Shown here piece by piece: positions 26,012 to 34,112 of a DNA stretch of 64,000 nt (positions within the stretch are counted from its first letter, which is position 1; the number at the start of each line of letters is the position of its first letter). The DNA comes from Arthrobacter sp. OAP107 (lineage in GTDB: Bacteria > Actinomycetota > Actinomycetes > Actinomycetales > Micrococcaceae). Below the pieces are notes generated by a model. That model saw nothing but the letters and a program-made list of their open reading frames with translations, had not been told where the DNA came from and ran no database searches. Where the stretch lies: the NCBI RefSeq assembly GCF_040546765.1, contig NZ_JBEPOK010000001.1:3162001-3226000 (forward strand), written 5' to 3'. The position numbers were made by a program, and so were the translations under genes.

Positions 26012-26434
26012 TCAGCTCTTGCTCGTCATTTGAGCCGTGATGTCTTCCGCTCCGTGCAGGACATAGACGAGCTTGCCGTCACCATCGAAAGCCGGAGCGT
26101 TCAGAGGCTGGAACCACCGGGGCTCGAAAATCCCGTCTGAGTTCTCGATGTCATACCGAACAGGCGGAAGAATATCGATCTTGCCGGTTTCGACAACACG
26201 CTCGATGGAGCTGCGCAGAATCTCTGTTCCCTTGGCGTCAGGGTTGTCAGGGTTGTCCGGAAAAGCGTCGAGGATGTCCATGCCGACGATTCCCTCGCGA
26301 CTCTTTCCGGTAGATGCAAGGAACGAGTCAGTGGCAGCGACGATCGTTCTGTCGGGGGTGACGATGATGTATTGGTTCGGCAGACTTTCGAAGATTTTCT
26401 GAAAGTCGGGGTTACGTGCATCTGAGGATGACAC
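26012..26434 (-). CDS. PAS-domain protein
   Basis: A 140-residue single PAS-domain protein. IFESLPNQYIIVTPDRTIVAATDSFLASTG is the start of the fold, written here in parts: IFESLPNQYIIV and DRTIVAATDSFL, with GMDILDAFPDNP and WFQPLNAPAFDGDGKLVY as the later helix and strands. The ligand may be heme, flavin or a small molecule. There is no output domain, so it would work through a partner. The GTG start at 26434 has AAAGGAG five bases before it. Proteins of this type often sit beside kinases, but none is here. Confidence 0.75.
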   Translation of the reverse strand: MSSSDARNPDFQKIFESLPNQYIIVTPDRTIVAATDSFLASTGKSREGIVGMDILDAFPDNPDNPDAKGTEILRSSIERVVETGKIDILPPVRYDIENSDGIFEPRWFQPLNAPAFDGDGKLVYVLHGAEDITAQMTSKS

Positions 26435-26582
26435 TTCGACTCCTTTCCCTGATGAGCGACTCTTTCGCGTCTCGTATTGCCATTGCAGCAGGTGGGGCCG
26501 TACCCCACTAGTGCAATACATGGACCGGAACTGCTAGCATCCTTCCCGGCCCGGGCGGCTGCGGCAGTTCGCCTTAGGCCAC

Positions 26583-27065
26583 CTAGAGTCCGAAGGCGGT
26601 TCCGTGACCGTGTTCGAACACGAGGTTGGTCTGGGTGCCTGCGACGGCAGGATTGGATGACAAGTGGTCCAGTACGAATTGACGGATGTGCTCGGTGTTT
26701 TTGGCCGTGATGTGGATCAAGAAATCGTCTGCACCGCCAAGTACGAAGAACTGCTTGATTTCGGGAAGGTCCCGTAACTCGTTTCCGAAGGCGTTCATCA
26801 GGTGACGGGCTCCAGGCCTAAGTCGCACGCTAACCAGGGCCTGGAGGGGCAGGCCCATCGCTTCGGGGGCGACTTCGACGGTGAACCGCTTGATCACCCC
26901 CGACTCTTTGAGCGCCTTGAGGCGGGCAAGACAGGTTGAGGGCGCAAGCCCGAGGGCTTCCGACAACGATTGATTGGTGCGCCTTGAATTCTTGGACAGC
27001 AGGCCCAGAAGCTTCTGGTCGACTTCGTCCAGAGTCACATGTTGCAGTTTCTGCGGGTCGGACAC
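26583..27065 (-). CDS. Lrp/AsnC family regulator (AldR-like)
   Basis: A 160-residue Lrp/AsnC regulator. The N-terminal winged helix (LDEVDQKLLGLLSKNSRRTN, then ALGLAPSTCLARLKALKESG) covers residues about 12-60. The C-terminal RAM domain (FFVLGGADDFLIHI, about 100-115) binds an amino-acid effector. The GTG start has GAGGAG upstream. It is divergent from alanine dehydrogenase, the arrangement of AldR-type regulators that control ald in response to alanine in mycobacteria. The gap contains two palindromes that may be its sites. Confidence 0.88.
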   Translation of the reverse strand: MSDPQKLQHVTLDEVDQKLLGLLSKNSRRTNQSLSEALGLAPSTCLARLKALKESGVIKRFTVEVAPEAMGLPLQALVSVRLRPGARHLMNAFGNELRDLPEIKQFFVLGGADDFLIHITAKNTEHIRQFVLDHLSSNPAVAGTQTNLVFEHGHGTAFGL

Positions 27066-27110
27066 CGTGTAACGCTCCTCACAATGCAGGAATTGACCAG
27101 TTGCTCTTAT

Positions 27111-27134
27111 TCTGCCGCAGATTCTGCATGCAGA
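27111..27134. promoter_or_regulatory. Two adjacent palindromes, candidate Lrp/AldR sites
   Basis: TCTGCCGCAGA (27111-27121) and TCTGCATGCAGA (27123-27134) share the half-site TCTGC...GCAGA and are offset by about one helical turn, in the gap between the Lrp gene and ald. Lrp-type proteins bind such repeated sites as octamers. Confidence 0.55.
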
Positions 27135-27201
27135 GTTCAAGTTACCGCAGTTTCTGTCATTCTTTTGCCCACAAGCATCAATCCCCCCAGAAAGTATGAG
27201 C

Positions 27202-28317
27202 ATGATCATCTCCGTCCCCAAGGAAATCAAGAACAACGAGTTCCGCGTCGCCATCACGGCCGCGGGCGTGCATGAATTCAAAGCAAACGGCCACGACGTG
27301 CTCGTGGAAACCGGTGCCGGCGCTGGTTCCGGCATCAGCGATCAGGAGTACGCACTCGCCGGAGCTGAGATCGTTGAGACTGCAGAAGAGGCCTGGGCCC
27401 GAGCCGACATGGTGATGAAGGTTAAGGAACCCGTGGCATCCGAATACCGCCATTTCCGCGAGGGATTGCTCCTTTTCACCTACCTTCACCTTGCCGCGGA
27501 ACCCGCACTGACCCAGGCGCTTGTCGACTCCGGCGTCACCGCCATCGCCTACGAGACCGTCCAGGAAGGCCGAGCGCTGCCGCTGCTCGCCCCCATGTCC
27601 GAGGTGGCCGGCCGGCTCTCCGTCCAGGTCGGCGCGACCTCCCTGATGGCTCCCGCCGGCGGCAAGGGCGTGCTCCTCGGCGGCGTTCCGGGCGTCCGTC
27701 CCGCCAAGGTCGTGGTCCTGGGTGCCGGTGTCGCAGGCACCAACGCCGCCGCCATGGCCCTCGGCCTCGGTGCCGACGTCACCATTCTGGACATCAACAT
27801 CAACCGCCTGCGCGAACTCGACGCCCAGTACCAGGGCCGGCTCAAAACCGTGGCGTCGAACTCGTACGAGATCGAAAAGTCAGTTATCGATGCAGATCTC
27901 GTCATCGGCTCCGTTCTGATTCCGGGAGCGAAGGCCCCCAAGCTCGTCACCAACGACCTCGTGGCCCGGATGAAGCCCGGCTCGGTCCTGGTGGACATCG
28001 CGGTGGACCAGGGCGGCTGCTTCGAAGACACGCACCCCACCACGCATCAGGAACCCACGTACAAGGTTCACGATACGATCTTCTACTGCGTGGCCAACAT
28101 GCCCGGCGCTGTCCCCAACACCTCCACCTACGCGCTGACCAACGTCACGCTCCGCTACGCGATGGCTTTGGCCAACTACGGCGTCAAGGGTGCTTTCGAC
28201 CGGCTCCCCGCTCTGGCCGGCGGTCTGAACGTGGCGGCGGGAAAGGTCACCCACAAGTCTGTCAGCGATGCCCATGGACATGACCTCGCCGACTGGCAGG
28301 ACCTCGTAACGGTTTAG
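27202..28317 (+). CDS. ald: Alanine dehydrogenase
   Basis: Alanine dehydrogenase converts L-alanine to pyruvate and ammonia with NAD+, in the cytoplasm. The 371-residue protein has the family start MIISVPKEIKNNEFRVAIT, the substrate-region KEPVASEY (about 73-80), YETV with following PLLAPMSEVAGRLSVQVGA, and the NAD Rossmann motif VLGAGVAGTNAAAMALGLGA (about 168-187) ending in Asp. DQGGCFEDTHPTTH is near the active-site lid. I use the ATG at 27202, which gives the usual length and has AGAAAG seven bases ahead; 27196 is a nearby alternative. Control by the divergent Lrp-type gene is likely. Confidence 0.94.
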   Translation: MIISVPKEIKNNEFRVAITAAGVHEFKANGHDVLVETGAGAGSGISDQEYALAGAEIVETAEEAWARADMVMKVKEPVASEYRHFREGLLLFTYLHLAAEPALTQALVDSGVTAIAYETVQEGRALPLLAPMSEVAGRLSVQVGATSLMAPAGGKGVLLGGVPGVRPAKVVVLGAGVAGTNAAAMALGLGADVTILDININRLRELDAQYQGRLKTVASNSYEIEKSVIDADLVIGSVLIPGAKAPKLVTNDLVARMKPGSVLVDIAVDQGGCFEDTHPTTHQEPTYKVHDTIFYCVANMPGAVPNTSTYALTNVTLRYAMALANYGVKGAFDRLPALAGGLNVAAGKVTHKSVSDAHGHDLADWQDLVTV

Positions 28318-28323
28318 GACATC

Positions 28324-28357
28324 GGCTGTGCCTGCCCGATAGAAGGCAGGCACAGCC
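28324..28357 (+). terminator. Terminator after ald
   Basis: GGCTGTGCCTGCC and its complement pair around an 8-base loop, directly after the ald stop. The T-run is poor (CGCTCC follows), so efficiency is uncertain. Confidence 0.6.
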
Positions 28358-28385
28358 CGCTCCAAAGGAAGGGGCACGGCATCAA

Positions 28386-28643
28386 ATGGCATTTCACCTG
28401 CAACCCAAATGGCAGCCGCTGGTTGGCCAACTGGTCATCGTGAAACTTCTGGATAAGGAGATCCGCCGCGGAGTTGTCGATGCAGTAACCGATGATGATC
28501 AAATCCTATGGCTCGACAGTGACGGCGCCGAGCCCCGCCGTCTCTTTCACCGGGCAGACGGTTTCAAGGTGTGGGTCGACTATAGATGGGAAACCGACAG
28601 GTCCAGCCTCTGCCCAGGCTTCCAGCATGCTGCTGCACGATGA
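28386..28643 (+). CDS. Small hypothetical protein, first of an overlapping pair
   Basis: An 85-residue soluble protein. Residues 10-60 (WQPLVGQLVIVKLLDKEIRR and ILWLDSDGAEPRRLFHRADGF) look like a small all-beta fold, similar in feel to SH3-like or Tudor-like folds, but no family is assigned. The last residues (PGFQHAAAR) are less ordered. The stop overlaps the next ATG (ATGA). Function unknown. Confidence 0.6.
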   Translation: MAFHLQPKWQPLVGQLVIVKLLDKEIRRGVVDAVTDDDQILWLDSDGAEPRRLFHRADGFKVWVDYRWETDRSSLCPGFQHAAAR

Positions 28644-28879
28644 GGTACGAACACTCCGCTGCGCCTGGACACGTACAGCTTCTAGAACAGCTGCTTGATG
28701 ATAGTGAGTTAGCAAGAGCCATTACTCGGCTGCGCACCGAAACAGTCCAGGATGAAGCGTCAGGCGTTCTTGTCACCTGGCACGGCCCTTGGTCCTACAC
28801 CCTTGAGCTCAGCCACCAGATTCCTCCTGGACTCGTCTACGAGTGCGTCGCCCCTGAACAAGTGAACTTCTCACACTGA
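28640..28879 (+). CDS. Small hypothetical protein, second of the pair
   Basis: A 79-residue soluble protein with a helical first half (GHVQLLEQLLDDSELARAIT) and a beta-rich end (GVLVTWHGPWSYTLELSH). It begins at the ATG overlapping the previous stop, so translation is probably coupled. No family is recognised. Confidence 0.55.
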   Translation: MRYEHSAAPGHVQLLEQLLDDSELARAITRLRTETVQDEASGVLVTWHGPWSYTLELSHQIPPGLVYECVAPEQVNFSH

Positions 28880-29182
28880 TTCAGGACCACAGTTCTGACT
28901 GGTCGAGCCCATCAGCGCCCCTCCCCCAACGGTGGCGCGCCGGCGGCGCCCCTCCAGCAGGCTGTCGACCTCAATGACGAGCCGGCCGCGGGGTCCACCG
29001 CCCCTAACGGATGGGCACCAGGCACACGGCGGATGCGAACGCTGTGCCCGCAGTACATGTCGATCGCTTGAGCCGGCACGAAAATGGTCGAATATGAAGA
29101 GCCGGTAAGCCACTCCCATTTCTGGTGTGTCGGGAGCGGGAGCACCACCGGCCGTGTGCAACCTGGCAACGAGAAGGAACCC
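28880..29182. other. Intergenic region before the HtaA-domain gene
   Basis: About 300 bases with no supported gene. A rightward frame is open into the next gene, but it lacks a ribosome site before GAAGGA at the chosen start. The leftward frame opposite the HtaA gene looks like its antisense shadow. No clear terminator or operator was seen. Confidence 0.45.
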
Positions 29183-29680
29183 ATGATGTCCGAACTTACT
29201 GTGGAAAGAGCAGATCTCGGCATGGCCTGGGCGGTGAAGGAGAGCTTTGTACAGTACGTGCAGTCTATGCGCGATGGACGCATACTCCTGCGCGAAGGCG
29301 CTGCCGTGACAAATACCCGACAGTTCTATTTCCCGTTCAGAAGCCTGGACCGGGCCGACGGGGACAACTTTGTGCTCCAGTTCGGTGGAGAGGCCCGCTT
29401 CCTCGCCCATCACGGGCTAATGTCGGTCTCGATTTGCAACCCAAAAATAATAGTCGGGCCCGACGGGGCATGCCTGTCCATCGAACAAGGAAACGAGATC
29501 GTGCACCTCGCCCATCTCGACTTGCCGGCGGTGTCGGTGGAAGACGGCGTCAATATGTGGGCAAATGTCCCGGTAGCTCTGACCAGCGCAGGAGCGGCTG
29601 TTTTCGCAGATAGCTACTCAGCCGGAGAAACACTGGCTCCGCTGACCGTGAGAGCACCATCCTTTGTGGAAGTATCCTGA
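29183..29680 (+). CDS. HtaA-domain protein without signal peptide
   Basis: A 165-residue protein that is almost entirely one HtaA domain, known from corynebacterial heme-binding surface proteins. GMAWAVKESFVQYVQ (about residues 13-27) is the family start, then QFYFPFRSLDRAD, LQFGGEARFLAHHGLMSVSI with a His pair, and NPKIIV. Unlike classical HtaA proteins there is no signal peptide, membrane anchor or second domain, so it is probably cytoplasmic. AAGGA precedes the paired ATG codons by four bases. Heme binding is an inference from the family; no heme oxygenase or transporter is nearby. Confidence 0.75.
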   Translation: MMSELTVERADLGMAWAVKESFVQYVQSMRDGRILLREGAAVTNTRQFYFPFRSLDRADGDNFVLQFGGEARFLAHHGLMSVSICNPKIIVGPDGACLSIEQGNEIVHLAHLDLPAVSVEDGVNMWANVPVALTSAGAAVFADSYSAGETLAPLTVRAPSFVEVS

Positions 29681-29907
29681 CCGCGTTCTGCGGAGGAACT
29701 GGCGGTACCACTTGGGACACGGTGCTGGGCCAGGCATGAAGGTGCCGTGCTTTGCCCCGCTCCGGACGTACTCGGTGGATCCGGGCACGAGGAACTGGCA
29801 AGGACCTGTTCCTGCCCGCAGACTCAATGGGTCCAGGGGCAGGAATCGCTGCATCGGCTAGTGTCCAACGTCCGCCCCGCGGCCGCAGCGCCACCACGCG
29901 CTGTTGG

Positions 29908-30672
29908 TTACTGAGTAGCCACGGTTGCGGTCGTTCGGACCAGGTGGGCGAAGCGTCGCGCCATCGCCTCGGTATGCTCCCTCACGATCTGGTCTTGATT
30001 CTCGAATGCTTTCATTCCGCGGCCGGCACGCTCTACGGCAACCGTGTCATTCTCCTTGACCAGGGACAACCACTGGCGGTAGACCACCGGCGAGATCTCC
30101 GGGTGAAACTGAACTCCCCATGACATCTCGCCTACTCGAAAAGCCTGATGCGAATACTGGGCCGTCATCCCGAGCCATACCGCTGACGGCGGGAGTTGGT
30201 CGATCATGTCCCCATGCATGGCGCCTGCGAAGAAGGGACCCGGCAATCCGGCCATCAAGGGATCCTCTGCAGCATCGGGCCGTAATGCCACCTCTACGAC
30301 CCCCGCCTCGAGGCCTTGGTCTCCCCTGGCCACGGTCCCGCCGAACGTCTGTGCCATCAGCTGAGCTCCAAGGCAGATCCCTAGCGTGGGTTTCCTCTGG
30401 CTGGCGGCGGCCGCCATGAGGCGCCGGATGTCGGTAAGCCAGTGATAGGCATGGTCGTCCAAGGAGCTCATGTCTCCGCCAAGAACCACCAGGGCGTCCT
30501 CCTGGATCACGTCCGGGATCACGTCGCCACTGAAAGGCTGGATAATTCTGGTGGCTATTCCCTCATCGTGCAGCCAAACACCGAGACGGTCCAGCGGGCA
30601 GTGGAAATCTGGCTGTATGACGAGTGCCTGCAGGGTACCGGTACCTCGGGGCAGGTTTGGCTGATTGGTCAT
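29908..30672 (-). CDS. Type 1 glutamine amidotransferase-like protein
   Basis: A 254-residue class I glutamine-amidotransferase-fold protein, similar to the stand-alone GMP-synthase-like group. PTLGICLGAQLMAQTFGG holds the nucleophile Cys (near residue 100), and WGVQFHPEISP the His-x-Glu pair (near 190). It would hydrolyse a glutamine or gamma-glutamyl amide in the cytoplasm. AAGGA is eight bases before the ATG; a short upstream extension is not supported. It follows the PucR gene on the same strand after a 252-base gap that holds a weak copy of the TGTGCA/TGCACA site. It may serve the amine island. Confidence 0.82.
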   Translation of the reverse strand: MTNQPNLPRGTGTLQALVIQPDFHCPLDRLGVWLHDEGIATRIIQPFSGDVIPDVIQEDALVVLGGDMSSLDDHAYHWLTDIRRLMAAAASQRKPTLGICLGAQLMAQTFGGTVARGDQGLEAGVVEVALRPDAAEDPLMAGLPGPFFAGAMHGDMIDQLPPSAVWLGMTAQYSHQAFRVGEMSWGVQFHPEISPVVYRQWLSLVKENDTVAVERAGRGMKAFENQDQIVREHTEAMARRFAHLVRTTATVATQ

Positions 30673-30822
30673 TTTCGAATTCCTTATCGGGCGGTCGGGC
30701 CCCGGGTTGTGAAGGGACGGTGGCATCCTGTGCGGTTAACCCGGACACCGAAGCCCCATGGCCTTTGGTCCCCGGACCCAGGCGGACAACTTCAACGTAG
30801 CGAACGGCACGGCCGCGGTCGC

Positions 30823-30837
30823 AGTGCCGGTTGCACA
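30823..30837 (-). promoter_or_regulatory. Weak copy of the TGTGCA-N3-TGCACA operator
   Basis: AGTGCC-GGT-TGCACA matches one arm of the palindrome found at 38398 and 41759. It is about 150 bases upstream of the amidotransferase start. Half-site only, so it may be chance. Confidence 0.3.
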
Positions 30838-30924
30838 TTAAGATCCGAATGTGTGTGCCATAGACAGCCTGGTGATCTTGGGATCACCCGAATATTCCTC
30901 AGCGGATCCCGGCCGCTGTTGCCG

Positions 30925-32709
30925 TCATTGAAGAACCGTGCGGTGGCCTTCGCGCATCGCCAGTCGCGCAGCAATGCCCGTGGGCAGCCAGTCGCCGGCT
31001 TCTTCGAATGAATGACCGATGAGCTGCTCCACGCGCTGGAGCCGTTGCCGGAGTGTGTTGCGGTGGATGTGCAGTTTGGAGACCGTGTCGGCAATGGATC
31101 CTTTATTGGAAAGGAGCATGGCGACCGTTTCGGCCAGCTGGGTTCCATTTTCCGCGTCGTAGTGCATGAGGGACCTGAGTTCCGCGAGCACGTCCCTGAT
31201 CTCCGCAGACATCCCCTCCCCAACAAGGGGCAGTTCCTGCAGGTGTTCTATGTCGCTAAAAGAGGTGACCCGTCTCCCGGATGTCTTGCCGACCAGTTCT
31301 GTCCATGCCAGTGCGGTTTCGGCGTCTGAGAGCGCTGGCTGCAGAGAGGCGACGTCCCGCGCCAGCGGACCTACGCCGGCGAAAGCTGAGACGCCACGGT
31401 GTTCGTCAAGGTCAGAAAGAGTCGTTTCCAGCTTCGCCTTGATCTCTTCTCCGGAGCCGGAAGGGGTATCGATAAAGAGCAGGCTGAGGGGGCCTTCCGT
31501 GAAGACCAGGGATCGGGGGCCGGCCAGCTCCTGAAGGTAGGGGGCGATGCGCCTGGACACCGCGTCAGAGTCGAATTTCAGCCGTTTCACTCGCACCAGG
31601 ACCGGCAGAGTGCGGCCCTTGGACCAGCCTGACTCCTCGAGAATGCGGGCGAATGTGCTCGTGCCGACGCTTCGGAGCAGGCGTGAAGCATGGGATGAGC
31701 CGACGGACTCCAGTTCTACTGCTTCGAAGAGGGCGGCCAGCTGAGAGCAAATGGCGCTGAGCCGATCGAGCTCTCTGGTGGAATAACGGCGTGGACGATA
31801 GCACGTGACGATGCCCCGGGTGCTCGTCAGGCCAAAGGAGACAGATATCCGCTCGTGTCCGGCGAAGTTGGATTCAATGAATTCGGACGTTGCTGTTCGT
31901 GAGTGAGTGGTTCGAACTACAATTCCGCTTCGCTCGCCCTTGTCCATTGCGATAGCGGTGGGCGGCGATGTGGCTGGACCTCGCCCGAAATATTCAATGA
32001 CGCACCCGTCGGAGCTCATGTGCTTAAGAATCGCCTGGGTGGCCACTTGGGCGCATTGCAGGACGGACGTGGCGGAGTTGATCGGGAAATCGACAAGGAA
32101 GTGCGCTGCTGCGGATTGGCGCCGCAAGTCATCAACTGTCTCAGCCTGCAACAGGCCGCTGGCAAGCAGCACTCCCACCTCGTCAGCAATCAGCTTTGAC
32201 TCCCAGGTGAAGGTTTCCTCCTCATATGACCAGAGGCTGAACACGCCAAGGAGGGTCCCGGTCGGTGCCACGATCGGGACAACCAGCATCGAATTGAAAT
32301 CTTCTTCCTGCAGTTCGCTGATGCTGGCGAACCTTGGGTCCTGCTGAATGTTCTTGTTTAGGACAACCGACTGTCTGGTGAGCCCTGCCCAGCCAGTTAT
32401 ACCTTCGCCGAGGCGAAGGGTGATTCGTCCCACTTGCTGGCTTTGCACTCCAGGGGTGCCTGCGCGCATGACAAGGACTTGTTCCTGTTCATCCCACAGG
32501 TAGACGAAAACCCCTGCTGAGTTTGTTGCCCTGGCTACCAAGTCCACTGCTCTTTGAGCAAGCGCGAGTGGATCGGGTCCTTCCATCATGAGTTGCGTGA
32601 GCTCGGACAGGGTGTCTGCGCGAAGCTCTGCTATTTGGAGTTTGTGGCGATAGCCAGCGGGCAGGACCTCATTCGGTTGCGGGGCCGCAGGCTCAGCAGG
32701 GGGTTTCAT
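30925..32709 (-). CDS. GAF-domain PucR-family transcriptional regulator
   Basis: A 594-residue regulator. Residues about 40-200 form a GAF-type sensor domain (VDLVARATNSAGVFVYLWDE, ITGWAGLTRQSVVLN, MLVVPIVAPTGTLLGVF). A middle region of about 250 residues is typical of long PucR/CdaR proteins. The C-terminal helix-turn-helix (about 540-590) reads SIADTVSKLHIHRNTLRQRL followed by QRVEQLIG. Such proteins often activate catabolic genes in response to the substrate. It is the last gene of the P450 operon, four bases after the ferredoxin-reductase stop, and is the best candidate for reading the TGTGCA-N3-TGCACA palindromes. That assignment is inferred. Confidence 0.85.
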   Translation of the reverse strand: MKPPAEPAAPQPNEVLPAGYRHKLQIAELRADTLSELTQLMMEGPDPLALAQRAVDLVARATNSAGVFVYLWDEQEQVLVMRAGTPGVQSQQVGRITLRLGEGITGWAGLTRQSVVLNKNIQQDPRFASISELQEEDFNSMLVVPIVAPTGTLLGVFSLWSYEEETFTWESKLIADEVGVLLASGLLQAETVDDLRRQSAAAHFLVDFPINSATSVLQCAQVATQAILKHMSSDGCVIEYFGRGPATSPPTAIAMDKGERSGIVVRTTHSRTATSEFIESNFAGHERISVSFGLTSTRGIVTCYRPRRYSTRELDRLSAICSQLAALFEAVELESVGSSHASRLLRSVGTSTFARILEESGWSKGRTLPVLVRVKRLKFDSDAVSRRIAPYLQELAGPRSLVFTEGPLSLLFIDTPSGSGEEIKAKLETTLSDLDEHRGVSAFAGVGPLARDVASLQPALSDAETALAWTELVGKTSGRRVTSFSDIEHLQELPLVGEGMSAEIRDVLAELRSLMHYDAENGTQLAETVAMLLSNKGSIADTVSKLHIHRNTLRQRLQRVEQLIGHSFEEAGDWLPTGIAARLAMREGHRTVLQ

Positions 32710-32713
32710 CTTT

Positions 32714-33874
32714 TCAGCTTAGAAGGCTCATGCCCATGGAGGCCCGGCTGAACTGCCTTGGCGCATTGACACCGATCCAGGCCGCGTCCTCCTCCGCGGA
32801 TCCGACCCGGTACAAGGCGGCGTTGCGTTCCTCGGCAGCGTAGACCTGCACAAGTTCGCCTGCCGGCGGAAGCATGCCGTGTACCTGGACCTTTCGACCG
32901 AACTGCTCCGTCCATCCGTACGGAGCCTGTTCCAGTTCCATGGATTCGAAGCCGGCGAAGTATTCAGCCAGGGCTGCACCGTGCCGTTGGGCCTGGGTCC
33001 AACTCTCGAACCGCCGAAACGTTCCGTCCTCTGCCTGCCGCGCCGAAACGTCTCCGATAGCGAAGATCCCGTTCGCGATTTCACCGGTCGTCAGCAGCGC
33101 CTTCCCGTCGGCAGTGCAGCAGACGCCGTTGGAAATGTCCAGATCGCTGTAGGTCAGCCATCCCGTGTTGGGCCGGGCGCCGACAGCGCTGATAACAAGG
33201 TCGGCGTGCAGGTCCAGGCCACTGACCTGGACTGTCCATTGGGCATCCGTTTTCTGAATGGATTTCACAGCAACCCCAAAGTGAGTTACAACACCGGCCT
33301 GGTGCATCCATGCCTTCGCTTCCTCCCCCAGATGTCCCGAAAAAAAGCGCTGCATAGGTTGTGGAGCAAAATCCACTACCGTGACGGCAAGCCCACGCTG
33401 GGCCAGTGTGGATGCGAGCTCCGCACCGATGGTTCCGGCGCCGATGATGATCGCACTGGCAGCTCCTGCATCCACGGCATTGCGCAGGGCCAGGGCGTCC
33501 TCGGCGGTTCTCAGGCTGAGAACGCCCGCTGGCTCATTTGGCAGCCTGATTGAACCGGCCCCTGTTGCGATGACGACCGCATCAGCCACCACTTCTCCGA
33601 GCTTGTCCGTCAGGACGGTCCGCTTGTCGGTGAGCAGCCCGATCGCTTTTGCATTGAGGATCGGAGTAGCCTCCGGCCACCACTCAGCCGGTTCGACGGG
33701 ACCGGTAGCAAGAAGAAACTGCTTCGACAGCGGGGGCCGGTCGTAGGGCGCATTCGGGTCTGAATCCATGACGATGAATTCGCCCGCAAAGCCCAGCTCA
33801 CGACTGCGTTCAATCAGCATCGCCGATGCAACCGAAGCGCCAATGATCACCACCCGGTCTGGCAGATGTGTCAC
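32714..33874 (-). CDS. FAD-dependent ferredoxin reductase (P450 electron-transfer chain)
   Basis: A 386-residue flavoprotein of the putidaredoxin/rubredoxin-reductase type. It takes electrons from NAD(P)H and passes them through FAD to the ferredoxin encoded just upstream. The FAD-binding strand reads VVIIGASVASAML (residues 8-20), the NAD-binding motif IIIGAGTIGAELASTLAQRG near 150, and the second FAD motif GIFAIGDVS near 275. Its ATG overlaps the ferredoxin stop by four bases. The order P450, ferredoxin, reductase is that of a class I bacterial P450 system. Confidence 0.9.
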   Translation of the reverse strand: MTHLPDRVVIIGASVASAMLIERSRELGFAGEFIVMDSDPNAPYDRPPLSKQFLLATGPVEPAEWWPEATPILNAKAIGLLTDKRTVLTDKLGEVVADAVVIATGAGSIRLPNEPAGVLSLRTAEDALALRNAVDAGAASAIIIGAGTIGAELASTLAQRGLAVTVVDFAPQPMQRFFSGHLGEEAKAWMHQAGVVTHFGVAVKSIQKTDAQWTVQVSGLDLHADLVISAVGARPNTGWLTYSDLDISNGVCCTADGKALLTTGEIANGIFAIGDVSARQAEDGTFRRFESWTQAQRHGAALAEYFAGFESMELEQAPYGWTEQFGRKVQVHGMLPPAGELVQVYAAEERNAALYRVGSAEEDAAWIGVNAPRQFSRASMGMSLLS

Positions 33875-34107
33875 GACGTCGAAACCTCTTCGGCCTTCTC
33901 GCCGGCGTCGTCCGTTTCCCGTTCCAGGATTGCCCGTTCAGGGCAGTTCCGGATGGCCTTTCGGACGTTGGGTTCGTCGCCGCTGTTTTCACGGCCAGGA
34001 ATGACGTGGGCGTAGCCTTCCTCGTCAATCTCGAAAGTTTCAGGTGCCAGAGCCCAGCACCGGGCGTGGCCTTGGCAACGCCCTCCGTCAACCCAAAGTT
34101 CTCCCAT
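33871..34107 (-). CDS. [3Fe-4S]-type ferredoxin for the P450
   Basis: A 78-residue ferredoxin. The cluster ligands are C-x-x-H-x-x-C (GRCQGHARCW, residues 10-19) and NCPERAI (about residue 58), that is three cysteines with a non-Cys residue where a fourth would be, typical of [3Fe-4S] P450 ferredoxins. The last 20 residues are acidic. I start at MGELWVDGGR, five bases after the P450 stop; the upstream extension would run into the P450 gene. It shuttles electrons from the FAD reductase to the P450. Confidence 0.9.
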   Translation of the reverse strand: MGELWVDGGRCQGHARCWALAPETFEIDEEGYAHVIPGRENSGDEPNVRKAIRNCPERAILERETDDAGEKAEEVSTS

Positions 34108-34112
34108 AGTGA

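Noticed and set aside
24966..26033. Rightward 355-codon frame opposite the MBL hydrolase
   Set aside because: It spans the terminator at 25130-25172 and the promoter end of the HxlR gene, and mirrors a protein with the full zinc motif.
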